NCBI GenBank assembly: GCA_000436115.1
Contig: FR894562.1
Span: forward strand, 129,184 to 162,107
Origin: Firmicutes bacterium CAG:534
GTDB lineage: Bacteria > Bacillota > Clostridia > Lachnospirales > Lachnospiraceae
Length of the DNA stretch: 32,924 bases
Direction of reading: 5' to 3'
A program made the translations under genes and the position numbers. This document shows positions 16,576 to 24,791 of the stretch, piece by piece (the stretch's first letter is position 1; each line of letters starts with the position of its first letter). Under the pieces are notes generated by a model. The model worked only from the letters and a program-made list of their open reading frames with translations. It searched no databases and had not been told where the DNA came from.

Positions 16576-17474
16576 TTATTATCAGAATGACAGGCGGCCT
16601 TGGCAATCAAATGTTTCAGTATGCTTTATATCTGAAGCTGCGGGCCATGGGCAAAGAAGTAAAAATGGATGATTTTACGGAGTATGAGGGGAGAGAGGCA
16701 AGGCCCCTTTCTCTTTGGGCGTTTGGCATAGAGTATGACAGGGCAAGCAGGGAAGAGCTTTGCAGAATGACAGACGGTTTTCTGGATCCGGTCAGCAGGA
16801 TCAGAAGAAAGCTGTTTGGCAGGAAAAGTCTTGAGTATATGGAAAAGGACTGTAATTTTGATCCGGAGATCCTAAACAGGGATCCGGCCTATCTCACAGG
16901 GTATTTTCAAAGCGAAAAATACTTTGCAGATATAGAAGAAGAGGTGCGGCAGGCTTTTCGTTTTTCAGAAAGGATATGGGAAGGGATCCCCTCGCAGCTT
17001 CTTGAAAGGATCCGCAGCTATGAACAGCAGATCAAAACAACCATGGCTGTTTCCGTCCATATCAGACGGGGAGATTATCTTCAAAATGAAGAAGCCTACG
17101 GAGGGATCTGCACGGAGCGGTATTATAAAACTGCCATAGAGTATGTCAAAAAAAGGCAGCAGGATGCCTCTTTTTTTGTATTTACAAACGACCCGGACTA
17201 TGCCGGGGAGTGGATCCTTAAAAACTTCGGACAGGAGAAGGAGCGTTTTGTGCTGATCGAAGGCACGCAGGAGGAAAACGGGTATCTGGATCTTTATCTG
17301 ATGAGCCTTTGCAGGCATCATATCCTGGCAAATTCCAGCTTTAGCTGGTGGGGAGCATATCTGAATCCCTCCCGGGAAAAGATGGTTATTGTACCGCATA
17401 AGTGGTTTGGAAACCAGGAATGCAGGGATATTTATATGGAAAACATGATCAGGATCGCAAAGGAGCAGAGTTGA
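16572..17474 (+). CDS. GT11 family glycosyltransferase (alpha-1,2-fucosyltransferase-like)
   Basis: This is a 300-residue GT11 enzyme with all three classical motifs: GGLGNQMFQYALY near the start, H163-IRRGDY in the centre and ANSSFSWWGAY near the C-terminus. Members transfer fucose, or occasionally related deoxyhexoses, from GDP-sugar to the 2-hydroxyl of galactose-type acceptors. No membrane segment is seen, so it is cytoplasmic or peripheral. It arose from or with the preceding gene, sharing a 20-base identical stretch over the GNQMF region. Its start is coupled to the previous stop (ATGA). The next gene starts four bases before its end at TTG 17471. The fucose assignment is a family-level inference. 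Confidence 0.88.
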   Translation: MIIIRMTGGLGNQMFQYALYLKLRAMGKEVKMDDFTEYEGREARPLSLWAFGIEYDRASREELCRMTDGFLDPVSRIRRKLFGRKSLEYMEKDCNFDPEILNRDPAYLTGYFQSEKYFADIEEEVRQAFRFSERIWEGIPSQLLERIRSYEQQIKTTMAVSVHIRRGDYLQNEEAYGGICTERYYKTAIEYVKKRQQDASFFVFTNDPDYAGEWILKNFGQEKERFVLIEGTQEENGYLDLYLMSLCRHHILANSSFSWWGAYLNPSREKMVIVPHKWFGNQECRDIYMENMIRIAKEQS

Positions 17475-18499
17475 AAGAGGCAGACAAAAGGGAAAATCCC
17501 CTGATTTCAGTGATCGTAACAGCATACAACATAGAAAAGTATCTTCCGGAATGCCTGGACAGTCTGCTGGCGCAGACCTACCGGCCCATGGAGATCATTC
17601 TGGTAGAGGATGGCTCCACCGATGGGACGGCACAGATCTGTGACCGGTATGGAAGGGATCATGAGGAGATCACCGTGCTGCATCAGAAGAATGCAGGCCC
17701 TTCTGCAGCAAGGAATGCAGGCATTGCGGCAGCAGAGGGAAGCTACATCGGGTTTGTGGACGGGGATGATTTTGTGGAGCCCTGCATGTATGAAAAGATG
17801 TACAGGGCATGTGAACAGTGGAAGGCACAGATTGCTATCTGCACCTACAGACAGCTGGGAGAAGGAGCGGAAGAGATCCATCCCAGCGGGAAAGAAATTC
17901 CCCTGTCAAAGCAGGAAGCGCTGGAAATATATATCAGCGGCCATCCCAGCTATCATATTTATCATTCCGTGTGGAGCAAGCTGTTTAAGCGGGAAATCCT
18001 TCAGGGGATTTCTTTTCCTGTGGGGCGGAAATCAGAAGATATTATGTATACAACCTGGGCATTAACCCGGGCAGAGCAATGTGTTTTTCTGGATACACCG
18101 CTTTATAATTACCGCGTGGACAGAGGGGGAAGCATTATGAACACCCAGCTTGGACAGCGGCGGTTTCAGGATGAGATCCCTTTCTGGAGAGAACAGATCG
18201 CCTATTTGGACGAACAGGGAATGAAAATCCTGTCCCGGAAGGCGGCTTATCAGTTTTACAGAAGGATGCTGTTTTATTTTCTGGATTTTAAGAAGCGCCA
18301 TATGACCCGGGAGGCCTCGCAGCTGATCAGGATGCTGCGAATGGAAAGAAAACAGATAAAGAGCGTTTACGGAGAAGAATTTGTGGCGGGGGGAGACCGG
18401 GTAAGAATGCGGCTGGCGCTTGCCATGCCGGGATTTTATTTTTATACGGTAAAGCTGTACGATAAGGTGATCATCCCGCTGCGGCAGAAATCTGCGTAA
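17471..18499 (+). CDS. GT2-family glycosyltransferase
   Basis: This is a 342-residue GT-A inverting glycosyltransferase. The start is TTG 17471, overlapping the previous stop as TTGA, with AAAGGAG at 17459-17465; the open frame upstream (GTG 17402) lies in the GT11 gene and is rejected. The family N-terminus ISVIVTAYNIEKYLPECLDSLLAQTY is split here into ISVIVTAYN and YLPECLDSLLAQTY. The metal-binding motif is in FVDGDDFV. A later SEDIMYTTWAL region carries the acidic residue of the acceptor site. The C-terminal third is basic and may lie on the membrane. The gene ends the first block: a 67-base gap with a promoter-like sequence follows. The transferred sugar is unknown. Confidence 0.88.
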   Translation: MKEADKRENPLISVIVTAYNIEKYLPECLDSLLAQTYRPMEIILVEDGSTDGTAQICDRYGRDHEEITVLHQKNAGPSAARNAGIAAAEGSYIGFVDGDDFVEPCMYEKMYRACEQWKAQIAICTYRQLGEGAEEIHPSGKEIPLSKQEALEIYISGHPSYHIYHSVWSKLFKREILQGISFPVGRKSEDIMYTTWALTRAEQCVFLDTPLYNYRVDRGGSIMNTQLGQRRFQDEIPFWREQIAYLDEQGMKILSRKAAYQFYRRMLFYFLDFKKRHMTREASQLIRMLRMERKQIKSVYGEEFVAGGDRVRMRLALAMPGFYFYTVKLYDKVIIPLRQKSA

Positions 18500-18501
18500 A
18501 T

Positions 18502-18530
18502 TTGCCTATCAAACCAAGTTATGGTATACT
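18502..18530 (+). promoter_or_regulatory. predicted sigma-A promoter upstream of the ABC flippase
   Basis: A -35 box TTGCCT at 18502-18507 is separated by exactly 17 bases from a -10 box TATACT at 18525-18530, with an extended -10 TG at 18522-18523. Transcription would start near 18537, about 30 bases before the ATG at 18567. It occupies the only gap longer than 40 bases in the window, which supports a real internal promoter. No terminator hairpin precedes it, so read-through from the upstream block is still possible. Confidence 0.6.
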
Positions 18531-18566
18531 TAACTATCTATTACATGAAAACTGGCAGGGTGATTT

Positions 18567-20357
18567 ATGGACACAAAAAAGATCAGTCTTTTTCAAAAGA
18601 TCAGCTATATATTTGACAGAAAGCAAAAGGTACAGTTATTTTTCCTTGGGATCATGATATTTATCGGAGGCTTCCTGGAGACCCTGGGGGTAGGGGCAAT
18701 GATCCCTGTGGTCACAGCGCTGCTCACTCCGGATACGCTTACAGAATATGTGCAGAAATACAGGATCCTGCAGGATCTGTGCGATTTGTTTGGCATTCGT
18801 GATGTGGGACAGATCACAAGCGCGCTTTTGATCGGACTGATGGCAATCTATGTGATCAAAAATCTCTATTTACTCCTGCTTGTCTATCTCCAAAATACCT
18901 TTATTGCTCAAAACAGAAACAGGATGATCAGCCGGGTCATGGCAGAATTCCTGAACAGACCCTATGAATTATACCTGGGCGCCGATATTCCCACGGTATT
19001 CAGAATTACAGACAATGATATCCCCAATACATTTTCCCTGATGCTGGCACTGCTCCAGGTTGCATCTGAGATCGTGGTATCCTGTCTGATTTTTGTTGTG
19101 CTTTTATTTGCGGATGCCAGGATGACACTCTTTATTATGGTGCTGTTCGGTGCGTTGACCCTTTTTGTACTCAAGGTGTTCAAGCCCAGACTGAATAAGA
19201 TTGGAGCGAAAAATCAGGCGATCCAGTCCCGGATTGCAAAATGGAGGATCCAGGCAACTTATGGACTGAAGGATGTAAAGGTTCTGAACCGGGAAGAATT
19301 CTTTGTAAGAAATTATTACGAGACCGGTAAAAAGGGTGCGAATGTAGGCAGAACCTATGCGGTTATGAACAATATGCCACGGCTTTTGATCGAGACCGTA
19401 TTTATTGTAGGGGTTCTTACTTTTATTCTGATCTATGTAAAGGGAGGCGGCGACATAACGGCTATGGTAAGTACCATTGCAGCCTTTGGGGTTGCAGCCA
19501 TGCGTGTGCTTCCAAGCGTGAACAGGATCAATACTTACATTACGGAAATTTCCTATAATCAGCCAAGCCTTGACTTTGTTTACCAGAACCTGCAGGAAGG
19601 CATGAAGACAGATGCCATGCTGGCAGAGCGGAGGGCAAATGCCCAGAAGGAAAAGCTGACGCTTCATGACAGAATTGCGCTCGACCATATTTCCTTCCAT
19701 TATCCGGATTCGGAAAAATACATTTTCAAAAATGCCCACATGGAGGTTCCTAAGGGAAAATCTGTAGGGATCATAGGGGCGTCCGGCGCGGGCAAGTCTA
19801 CCATTGTGGACATTCTGCTGGGACTGCTTCATGCCCAGGAAGGAACGATCACCTGCGATGGCGTGGATATCTTTAAAAATTATGAATCCTGGCTGGCCCA
19901 GATCGGTTACATTCCACAGTCTATCTACCTGATCGACGAATCCATACGGGATAATATTGCTTTTGGGATCGACGAAGACAGGATTGATGAGAAGCGGATC
20001 TGGGAAGTCCTTGAAGAGGCACAGCTTAAGGAATTTGTGGAAGAACTGCCTCAGGGACTGGATACTACCATTGGAGACAGAGGAGTGCGGCTTTCCGGAG
20101 GACAGAGGCAGAGGATCGGAATTGCAAGAGCACTGTATCATGATCCGGAGATCCTGGTGTTTGATGAAGCAACCTCTGCTCTTGACAATGAGACCGAGGC
20201 GGCGGTTATGGAGGCAGTAAACAGCTTCCACGGCAAAAAGACCATGGTGATCATTGCACACAGGCTGAATACCATTGAAAAATGCGATCTGATCTATAAG
20301 GTGGAGGATGGGGCGCTGGTTCCCACGACTCTGCCCGGGAAAGCAGATGAAAAATAG
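18567..20357 (+). CDS. ABC transporter, fused permease and ATPase (PglK/MsbA-like flippase)
   Basis: This 596-residue half-transporter has an N-terminal membrane domain (about residues 15-330) and a C-terminal nucleotide-binding domain. The ATPase motifs are complete: Walker A GASGAGKS (404-411, K410), signature LSGGQ (509-513), and Walker B ending D533-E534, followed by ATSALD. It works as a homodimer. Its opening (IGGFLETLGVGAMIPVVTALL) resembles PglK, which flips lipid-linked oligosaccharides, more than a drug exporter. The ribosome binding site is AGGGTG at 18557-18562. It is the first gene behind the predicted promoter. A Wzx-type flippase also exists at 29443, so it may serve a second lipid-linked product. 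Exporting another lipid or peptide is possible but less likely here. Confidence 0.88.
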   Translation: MDTKKISLFQKISYIFDRKQKVQLFFLGIMIFIGGFLETLGVGAMIPVVTALLTPDTLTEYVQKYRILQDLCDLFGIRDVGQITSALLIGLMAIYVIKNLYLLLLVYLQNTFIAQNRNRMISRVMAEFLNRPYELYLGADIPTVFRITDNDIPNTFSLMLALLQVASEIVVSCLIFVVLLFADARMTLFIMVLFGALTLFVLKVFKPRLNKIGAKNQAIQSRIAKWRIQATYGLKDVKVLNREEFFVRNYYETGKKGANVGRTYAVMNNMPRLLIETVFIVGVLTFILIYVKGGGDITAMVSTIAAFGVAAMRVLPSVNRINTYITEISYNQPSLDFVYQNLQEGMKTDAMLAERRANAQKEKLTLHDRIALDHISFHYPDSEKYIFKNAHMEVPKGKSVGIIGASGAGKSTIVDILLGLLHAQEGTITCDGVDIFKNYESWLAQIGYIPQSIYLIDESIRDNIAFGIDEDRIDEKRIWEVLEEAQLKEFVEELPQGLDTTIGDRGVRLSGGQRQRIGIARALYHDPEILVFDEATSALDNETEAAVMEAVNSFHGKKTMVIIAHRLNTIEKCDLIYKVEDGALVPTTLPGKADEK

Positions 20358-20391
20358 AGCAGTGTAAAACTGCACAGAAAAGAGGAGTATC

Positions 20392-21417
20392 ATGATCGGT
20401 ACGGAATTACTGGCAGGACAGGGGCTGGGAAATCAGCTGTTCTGCTATGTTACAACCAGATGTATTGCCATAGACAACCATTTTGCTTACAGTATTTTGG
20501 GAAGCGAAACAGTGGCGAATAACATGCACAGCAGCTGTGGCATGTATTTTATGGATCTCGATTACGGGGTTTCTTCCTCAAAGGAAGACTATAAGAAGGT
20601 CTACTACGAAAAGGAAGACAGGCTTTATCTTGGAAATTCCAAGCATGACCTGACGCACGGCTGTTATGTGACGGGAACGGACGAGGAGCTTTTACACCCT
20701 GAGGATGGCACGCTTCTTTACGGAAATATGCAGGATGAGCGTTATTATCTTGCACACCGGGAGGAGATCCGGAAATGGCTCACAGTAAAGAAGGAATATG
20801 ACTGCATGGAGTATAGCAGGGATAACCTGTGCATCCTTCATCTGCGCTGCAGCGATTATCTGGATTGTCCTGAGCTTTATCTGCGGAAAAAATACTGGTT
20901 AGACGGTATTAAAAACATGAAAAAGATTAATCCGGATATGGAGTTTATGATCATAACCAATGATGTGAAGGAAGCAAGCAAGATCCTTCCGGGGATACCG
21001 GCGTATAATTTTGACCTGGCAAAGGATTACTCCATTATTAAAAACGCCAGGTATCTGCTGCTTTCCAATTCTTCCTTTGCCTATTTTCCTGCGTTTACCA
21101 GCACCACCGTGAAGTATATCCTGGCACCAAAATACTGGGCGCGCCATAATGTTTCTGATGGGTACTGGGCATCAGAGCAGAACATTTATGAAGGCTGGCA
21201 TTACCAGGACAGAAAGGGAAATGTGTTCACAAGCCAGAAATGCAAAGAGGAGCTGGAGGCATACAAGAAAAATTCAAGGAAATATAAGAAACTAAACCAA
21301 AGGGCAAATAAGTTTGTGCTCTTTTTCCAGAAAATAAGATGCCGCGTCATTTATGAGGTCTTTTTTGTGAAAAAAATTATGAGGGCAATACGCAGAAAGG
21401 TAAGAGCTCATTTATGA
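20392..21417 (+). CDS. divergent GT11-like (fucosyltransferase-superfamily) protein
   Basis: This 341-residue protein keeps the outline of GT11: GQGLGNQLFCYVTTR at the start and LSNSSFAYFPA late in the chain. However, the donor motif reads H150-LRCSDY in place of HxRRGDY, and the SFSWW block has become SFAYF. These are changes at positions usually held constant, so donor or acceptor choice may differ from fucose. The last 60 residues are very basic (for example KNSRKYKKLNQRANKF and RAIRRKVRAHL), suggesting membrane or nucleic-acid-like electrostatic contact, most simply binding to the inner membrane surface. GAGGAG at 20381-20386 is the ribosome binding site. The stop overlaps the next start as ATGA (21414-21417). 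Confidence 0.75.
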   Translation: MIGTELLAGQGLGNQLFCYVTTRCIAIDNHFAYSILGSETVANNMHSSCGMYFMDLDYGVSSSKEDYKKVYYEKEDRLYLGNSKHDLTHGCYVTGTDEELLHPEDGTLLYGNMQDERYYLAHREEIRKWLTVKKEYDCMEYSRDNLCILHLRCSDYLDCPELYLRKKYWLDGIKNMKKINPDMEFMIITNDVKEASKILPGIPAYNFDLAKDYSIIKNARYLLLSNSSFAYFPAFTSTTVKYILAPKYWARHNVSDGYWASEQNIYEGWHYQDRKGNVFTSQKCKEELEAYKKNSRKYKKLNQRANKFVLFFQKIRCRVIYEVFFVKKIMRAIRRKVRAHL

Positions 21418-22499
21418 AAATCTGTATGATTGTTCCGAACTCTACAGTGAAAGGCGGTATTGCCGCTGTGGTAAACGGATACCGGGAGCATAACTTCGGT
21501 GAGCGCTACAGGATCACTTATGTAGAATCATATTGTGATGGAAGCAAGATGCGAAAGCTGCTTAAGGCTCTTGGAAGTTATTTCTGTTTCCTGAAGGTTA
21601 TAATTACAAACAGGCCGGATCTGATCCACATACATTCTTCCTTTGGGCCAAGCTTTTATAGGAAGATGCCGTTTATCTATTTAGGGAAAATGTTTCGCAT
21701 TCCGATTATAAACCATATTCATGGCGCGGAATTTGACCCGTTTTATGGAAAGGCCTCGGAGCAAAAAAAACGGCTGATACAGAAAGTGTACAGAAAGTGT
21801 ACAAGATTGATCGCCCTTTCTGATGAATGGAAGAAAAACTTAAAGCTGATCGTGCCGGAAGATAAAATTACTGTGCTCCCTAATTACTGTATCGTGCCGG
21901 AAAAAGTGAACCCTGAAAGAAAGAGACAGATTTTGTTTTTGGGAGAAATAGGGAAGCGGAAGGGCTGCTTTGATATACCGGATATTTTAGAGAAGGCAAA
22001 CCTGAGAGGATTAGATGCCACAATGGTCTTTGCCGGGGCTGGAAGCAGGGAAGATGAAGAAGCATTAAAGAAAGAGCTTGCAAAGAGAAATTTGGATAAA
22101 AATGTAAAGTTTGCGGGATGGGTTAACGGAAGAGAAAAAACAAAACTGCTGGAGGAAAGCAGGATTTTTCTGTTTCCATCTTACAATGAAGGAATGCCTA
22201 TGGCAGTGCTGGAGGCAATGGCATACGGGCTTGCGGTTGTTACAACAAGGATAGGCGGAATTCCCAATCTGATTACGGATGGACAGACAGGTTTTCTGGC
22301 AAAACCGGGTGAAAATGAGTTTTTTGCCCAAAAGATAGAAAAATTATTACAGGAACCCGAGCTTGCTCAAAGATTAGGAGAAGGAGCAAGACAAAAAGCA
22401 AAAGAAAAGTATAGCTTTGAAAGCCATCTAAACAGCCTGCTGCGGATCTATGAGGAAACGGTAAAGGAATCAGATGTCAGCAGGTCAAATAATACTTGA
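21414..22499 (+). CDS. GT4-family glycosyltransferase, AT-rich
   Basis: This is a 361-residue GT-B glycosyltransferase. The acceptor domain opens MIVPNSTVKGGIAAVVNGY, with a glycine loop, and has IHIHSSFGPSFYRK. The donor domain has FLGEIGKRKGCFDI and E-x7-E in EGMPMAVLE, followed by TTRIGGIPNLI. Start is by ATGA overlap at 21414. Base composition is lower in GC than most of the window (about 38% in sampled 60-base lines at 21901 and 22321), shared with the following acyltransferase gene, which hints that the two entered together. The role is presumably one sugar transfer; donor unknown. Confidence 0.87.
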   Translation: MKICMIVPNSTVKGGIAAVVNGYREHNFGERYRITYVESYCDGSKMRKLLKALGSYFCFLKVIITNRPDLIHIHSSFGPSFYRKMPFIYLGKMFRIPIINHIHGAEFDPFYGKASEQKKRLIQKVYRKCTRLIALSDEWKKNLKLIVPEDKITVLPNYCIVPEKVNPERKRQILFLGEIGKRKGCFDIPDILEKANLRGLDATMVFAGAGSREDEEALKKELAKRNLDKNVKFAGWVNGREKTKLLEESRIFLFPSYNEGMPMAVLEAMAYGLAVVTTRIGGIPNLITDGQTGFLAKPGENEFFAQKIEKLLQEPELAQRLGEGARQKAKEKYSFESHLNSLLRIYEETVKESDVSRSNNT

Positions 22500-22525
22500 A
22501 ATGGATCAGTGAGAGAGGGATCAGC

Positions 22526-23125
22526 ATGAAGCAGAGACGGAATGGAATGGTGATAAGAAAAGCCTTTTGCTCGTTCATTAAAATTTTATGGTGGAAGATA
22601 AAGTATGGAAAAAGACTGGAAACAGGGATCATACAAGGATTTCAAAGGGTACAGCTGGAAATAGACAATGAGGCAACGGTCAGATTAGGAGCAAAACTCC
22701 AAAATCGAGGCAATTTATATATAGGCTGCAAGGAAAAAGGAGAATTGGTGATAGGCAGCCATTGTTTTTTTAATACAAATGCATCCATAACCTGTATGAA
22801 AAGAATTGTGATAGGAGATTATTGCAAGTTTGGAAACAACCTTGTGATTGTTGACCATGATCATAACTTTATGGGGCAGAACATAGAGGGAACAAATGAA
22901 ACAACTGATGAATTTGTATGCAGACAGATTGTGATCGGAAATGGGGTATGGATAGGAGCAAACTGCGTGATTTTAAAAGGAGTGACCATTGGAGATCACG
23001 CTGTGATTGCAGCGGGAAGCGTTGTAAGAAAGAATGTGCCTGCCGGAGGTGTTTACTGTGAAAAAGGAGAAGTTAAAATTGCCCAATGTAACGCTGGCAG
23101 CTATGACCAGTGTGAAGATCTATGA
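22526..23125 (+). CDS. hexapeptide-repeat (LbH) acyltransferase, altered C-terminus
   Basis: This is a 199-residue protein of the CatB/WbbJ-like acetyltransferase group. Hexapeptide repeats run from about residue 50 to 170. VDHDHNF holds the probable catalytic histidine, and GVWIGANCVILKGVTIG is the classic left-handed helix coil. It would move acetyl from acetyl-CoA to a sugar in the cytoplasm. I place the start at ATG 22526, behind GAGAGGGA (22513-22520); a TTG at 22496 overlapping the previous stop would add ten residues. After VPAGGVY the usual AGNPAK ending is missing and the last 23 residues are out-of-frame reading of the next gene. GC is about 35% over 22681-22920 against about 50% in the next gene. 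Confidence 0.82.
   Translation: MKQRRNGMVIRKAFCSFIKILWWKIKYGKRLETGIIQGFQRVQLEIDNEATVRLGAKLQNRGNLYIGCKEKGELVIGSHCFFNTNASITCMKRIVIGDYCKFGNNLVIVDHDHNFMGQNIEGTNETTDEFVCRQIVIGNGVWIGANCVILKGVTIGDHAVIAAGSVVRKNVPAGGVYCEKGEVKIAQCNAGSYDQCEDL
23045..23050 (+). promoter_or_regulatory. ribosome binding site deciding the DUF5672 start
   Basis: GGAGGT at 23045-23050 lies seven bases before GTG 23058. This is one of the strongest Shine-Dalgarno matches in the window and sits inside the acyltransferase gene. It fixes the start of the DUF5672 gene at 23058 rather than at the upstream open-frame ATG at 23034. Confidence 0.75.
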
Positions 23126-23819
23126 AACGATCAAGGCGCTTGTATACAGCATGCAGGACATCGAATTTGGGCAGGTGGTTCTGATTACGCACAGAAGACC
23201 GTTTTCCCTGCCGAAGGGGATTACCTATAAGCATACCTCCAAGCTGACGGATATTGACTGTTTTAATTATAAAATGGCATATGAGCTTGGAGATTATATT
23301 GATACGGGTTATGTGCTTCTGATCCATTATGACGGATTTGTGGTACATCCCGAGAAATGGCGGGATGAATTTTTAAACTATGATTATATCGGATCGCCCT
23401 GGCCGGTTCCTGAGCCGGGAACAAAACACTGCTACCATGACATTTACGGAAACCTTTGCAGGGTGGGGAACAGTGTTTCCCTAAGAAGCAAACGGTTTCT
23501 GGAATTTCCAAGGAAGGCGGGGCTGAAATGGGAAAAGGATGAGGACGGGTTTTATAACGAGGACATCTTTTTATGCTGTATGAATAAGCACAGATTTGAG
23601 GAGGCCGGTATGCGGTATGCGCCTGTGGAGGTGGCAAAGTATTTTGGACATGAGCATCCTGTGCCGGAAGTGCTGGATGTGGACGCCCCCTTTGTCTTTC
23701 ATAAATGGTGGGGAAGAAATGAGCAATACCCCCGGTTTGAAAATCCCTGGTCCAGGCGATGGCTGCGCTTTAAGGATATAGTCAGGCCGCTGCTCTTTTG
23801 GAGACATTTAAAAAAATAG
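23058..23819 (+). CDS. DUF5672 protein, putative glycosyltransferase
   Basis: This 253-residue protein matches DUF5672, a family found in bacterial glycan clusters and thought to have a GT-A-like fold; its reaction is not established. The first strand is PNVTLAAMTSVKIYETIKAL. LLIHYDGFVVHPEKW supplies a DxD-like acidic site, followed by DYIGSPWP, RVGNSVSLRSKRFLE and NEDIFLCC, all typical of the family. The start is GTG 23058, preceded by GGAGGT. A later ATG at 23103 would remove the first strand. The gene overlaps the upstream acyltransferase by 68 bases in a different frame, unusual for this compact locus and suggestive of a past recombination. GT17 follows 15 bases downstream. Confidence 0.78.
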   Translation: MKKEKLKLPNVTLAAMTSVKIYETIKALVYSMQDIEFGQVVLITHRRPFSLPKGITYKHTSKLTDIDCFNYKMAYELGDYIDTGYVLLIHYDGFVVHPEKWRDEFLNYDYIGSPWPVPEPGTKHCYHDIYGNLCRVGNSVSLRSKRFLEFPRKAGLKWEKDEDGFYNEDIFLCCMNKHRFEEAGMRYAPVEVAKYFGHEHPVPEVLDVDAPFVFHKWWGRNEQYPRFENPWSRRWLRFKDIVRPLLFWRHLKK

Positions 23820-23834
23820 AAATGAGAGAAGAAA

Positions 23835-24773
23835 ATGGTATACGATTGTATTCCCTTTTTTAACGAACTGGATATTTTAAATCTGAGGCTTCATATACTG
23901 GATCCCTATGTGGACAAATTCATTATCGAAGAAGCTACGGTTACCTTTTCCGGGGAACCCAAGGAGCTTTGCTTTGAAAAGAACAAAGAGCTGTTTGCGC
24001 CCTTCCTTTCAAAGATAGAGTATATCGTAGTAGATAATTCACCGGTAGATGTGACCACTCATGAAAGAGATAAATTTCAAAAAAATGCGCTGGAAAGAGG
24101 GCTTTCGGATGCTTCCCCAGAGGATGTGATCCTGCTCAGTGATGTAGATGAGATCCCCAATCCGGAGGTGCTTAAGGAGATCATCCATCACTTTGACAAG
24201 GATAAGATTTATCATCTGGCCCAGCGGATGTTTTACTGCTATCTGAATATGGAGGAGGTGTCCGGAAATCTGCTTTCCATTACAGGGGAATTTCCGGGAG
24301 TAGCCAGAAGAAAGTGGCTCGGAACCAAGATATTCAGTAAGAAAAGCATTCCAGGCGGTGGGATCATTGAACTGCGGCAGGCCAGCGTGACGGCGCCGGA
24401 GGCTGTGAGAGTGGAAAACGGCGGCTGGCATTTTGGATATATGGGCAGCAGGCAGGAACGGGATGTGGCAAGAAGGATCGGAACAAAGGTCGTGGCGGCA
24501 GCCCATCAGGAATACAATGATACGGACCTTCTGGCTGAGGCCAAGGACAGACTGATCCTGGGAGAGGATCTGTTCGGAAGGGATGCAAAGTTCACGAGAG
24601 TAGAAATTGATGAGAGTTACCCTCTTTATCTGCGGGAACATCTTTCGGAGTATGATTATCTGGTGATGCCGCTCGTCAGTGAGGGACAAAAAAAATATAT
24701 CAGGCTGCGAATGAAAATAAAGCGTTTCTTCCGAAAGGCCTTTCGCAGGCTGGGCAGGATCATCCGGGGATAA
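23835..24773 (+). CDS. GT17-family glycosyltransferase
   Basis: This 312-residue protein begins MVYDCIPFFNELDILNLRL and continues LDPYVDKFIIEEA, the hallmark of GT17, the family of the eukaryotic bisecting beta-1,4-N-acetylglucosaminyltransferase (MGAT3) with many bacterial relatives. The acidic metal-binding site is in LLSDVDEIPNPEVL. GGWHFGYMGS near residue 195 is also conserved in the family. The last 25 residues are strongly basic, consistent with membrane association. It is probably an inverting transferase acting in the cytoplasm; GlcNAc as donor is a family-based guess. It lies between the DUF5672 gene and the initiating transferase. Confidence 0.85.
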   Translation: MVYDCIPFFNELDILNLRLHILDPYVDKFIIEEATVTFSGEPKELCFEKNKELFAPFLSKIEYIVVDNSPVDVTTHERDKFQKNALERGLSDASPEDVILLSDVDEIPNPEVLKEIIHHFDKDKIYHLAQRMFYCYLNMEEVSGNLLSITGEFPGVARRKWLGTKIFSKKSIPGGGIIELRQASVTAPEAVRVENGGWHFGYMGSRQERDVARRIGTKVVAAAHQEYNDTDLLAEAKDRLILGEDLFGRDAKFTRVEIDESYPLYLREHLSEYDYLVMPLVSEGQKKYIRLRMKIKRFFRKAFRRLGRIIRG

Positions 24774-24791
24774 AAAGGAGGTGGAGAGAAA

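Noticed and set aside
17402..17470. Upstream GTG start for the GT2 gene
   Set aside because: It would add 23 residues read out of frame from GT11; TTG 17471 has AAAGGAG and a stop-start overlap.
20359..20373. Small inverted repeat GCAGT/ACTGC between the ABC transporter and the next gene
   Set aside because: Only five base pairs with a five-base loop and no T-run, followed by an ordinary ribosome binding site; too weak for a terminator.
19104..20393. 429-codon open frame on the - strand
   Set aside because: It lies antisense across the ABC transporter, whose Walker A, signature and Walker B motifs are complete on the + strand. The antisense product has no recognisable motif and a cysteine- and histidine-rich composition typical of shadow frames.
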